Part shown: positions 52,080 through 52,803 of the stretch, piece by piece
Numbering within the stretch: position 1 is the first letter of the stretch
Layout: the number at the start of each line of letters is the position of its first letter
Source: Chloroflexota bacterium
Lineage (GTDB): Bacteria; Chloroflexota; Anaerolineae; Aggregatilineales; Phototrophicaceae
Reading direction: 5' to 3'
Assembly: GCA_011523705.1 (NCBI GenBank)
Contig: WTGC01000102.1
Location: 1-52,803 of the forward strand
DNA: 52,803 bases
The notes under the pieces: model-generated
The model's database searches: none
The model's input: only the letters and a program-made list of their open reading frames with translations
Told to the model about the DNA's origin: nothing
Translations under genes and position numbers: made by a program

Positions 52080-52803
52080 ATGGCCGAAGCGTATCGCCAG
52101 GATGTGCAATCCACCTTGTCCGAGTTGGGTGTTGACAAGGCATTGGGCTTGGACCATGCCGAGGTTCAAGCGCGACTGGAAAAGTTTGGGCGAAACGCGC
52201 TGCCGACTGACCAAGGCGTCAATTGGGCTCGGCTCATATTGGGGCAATTCACTGATGTCATGGTCATCATCCTCATTGTCGCCGCATTCATCTCCGCCAT
52301 ATTAGGAGAAGCGACCGATGTCATCGTCATTCTGGCTATTGTCGCGCTGAATGCGATGCTCGGCATTTATCAAGAGTACCAGGCGGAACAGGCGCTCGCG
52401 GCTTTGCGCCGACTGCAGGTGCCGCAGGTGCGTGTTCGGCGCGGCGGACAGATCCACGAAATCAGCGCCGAGGAACTGGCGCCCGGCGATATCGTTTTGA
52501 TCGGCGAAGGCGATCGCATCCCGGCCGATGGACGCCTGATTGAGTCCATCAACTTGCAAGTGGAAGAAGCGGCATTGACCGGCGAATCGGTTCCGGTGGA
52601 GAAGGAGGTTCACGCCATAGAGGCGAACGAGGCGATCCCGCTAGGCGACCGGCTGAATATGGCTTACATGGGGACAACAGTCAACTACGGCCGCGGCGAG
52701 ATGGTGGTGACAGATACCGGGCTGCGCACGGAAATTGGCAATATCGCCACTATGCTGATGCAAGTGGAAGAAGGCACGACGCCGCTGCAGCGCCGCCTCA
52801 ATC
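52080..52803 (+). CDS. Cation-transporting P-type ATPase (P2A, Ca2+-ATPase-like), N-terminal part
   Basis: The first 241 codons are present and the gene runs off the window. The N-terminal cation ATPase domain (DVQSTLSELGVDKALGLDHAEVQARLEKFGRNALP) leads into helices M1-M2 (ILGQFTDVMVIILIVAAFISAIL, then DVIVILAIVALNAMLG). The actuator domain follows with PGDIVLIGEGDRIPADGRLIE and the dephosphorylation motif TGES (167-170). The phosphorylated DKTGT site is beyond the end. The sequence resembles SERCA-type pumps; the transported ion is inferred. GGAG lies 6 bases before the ATG. Confidence 0.93.
   Translation, partial: MAEAYRQDVQSTLSELGVDKALGLDHAEVQARLEKFGRNALPTDQGVNWARLILGQFTDVMVIILIVAAFISAILGEATDVIVILAIVALNAMLGIYQEYQAEQALAALRRLQVPQVRVRRGGQIHEISAEELAPGDIVLIGEGDRIPADGRLIESINLQVEEAALTGESVPVEKEVHAIEANEAIPLGDRLNMAYMGTTVNYGRGEMVVTDTGLRTEIGNIATMLMQVEEGTTPLQRRLN

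Noticed and set aside
1..52803. CRISPR arrays, insertion sequences, prophage or defence islands
   Set aside because: No regularly spaced repeats, transposase, integrase or phage structural genes are visible; the low-GC RNase H-like gene is the only local composition outlier I noticed.

Overview
The window is about 53 kb of dense bacterial chromosome with a GC content of roughly 58-60%. Genes are tightly packed on both strands. I see no rRNA, no tRNA, no CRISPR array and no transposase. The gene set is mostly housekeeping. A Chloroflexota (Anaerolineae-like) host is my best guess. The hints are a surface lipoprotein with a long Thr/Pro linker, a long-form hibernation factor (HPF), gamma-alpha fused 2-oxoacid:acceptor oxidoreductase genes, many TTG/GTG starts, and several GT-C membrane glycosyltransferases beside GT2 enzymes. 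This is inference, not proof.

Layout. 1-9.6 kb: the end of a YifB/ComM AAA+ protein, FtcD, PEP carboxylase, a VOC protein, an M1 peptidase lipoprotein, a UbiA prenyltransferase, a small membrane protein and a CCA-adding-type nucleotidyltransferase that carries an in-frame 13-residue tandem repeat. 9.6-13.1 kb: a redox block with a structured leader, a CcdA / beta-rich domain / TlpA fusion, a second TlpA and a DUF2085 protein. 13.1-19.1 kb: a PspA-like protein and a minus-strand operon of three GT-C type membrane proteins plus one soluble unknown. 19.2-23.4 kb: a zinc-ribbon coiled-coil protein, YggT-YggS-PgeF, ComF and HPF. 23.4-26.5 kb: two GT2 glycosyltransferases behind an anchored SPNxDG-repeat protein. 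26.6-33 kb: Lon, a beta-propeller lipoprotein, FabG, a HIT protein and a membrane-anchored DsbA-like protein. 33-37.9 kb: aconitase, an MFS transporter and a small membrane protein.

38-46.7 kb is the most unusual part. It holds an RNase HI with a second, catalytically dead RNase H-like domain, followed by a separate low-GC gene for a third dead copy. Next come an aminotransferase, a GntR regulator with three palindromes at its promoter, and KorA/KorB, where a hairpin sits between the ribosome binding site and the korA start. Last is an M67 (JAMM) peptidase / ubiquitin-like sulfur carrier / E1-rhodanese operon, in which the carrier's Gly-Gly is buried 18 residues from its end. A promoter plus an intrinsic terminator define a ~168-nt RNA just upstream of that operon.

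46.7-52.8 kb: citrate synthase, two rhomboid proteases, threonine aldolase, a degenerate CPBP-type membrane protein, and the start of a cation P-type ATPase. The ATPase is preceded by a six-codon upstream ORF and a GC-rich hairpin.

Working together: PEP carboxylase, citrate synthase, aconitase and KorAB cover anaplerosis and part of the TCA cycle. CcdA/TlpA and the DsbA-like protein handle extracytoplasmic thiol redox. Lon, HPF, the PspA-like protein and the rhomboids belong to protein quality control and stress. Many gene pairs are translationally coupled through 4-base overlaps of the form NTGA.
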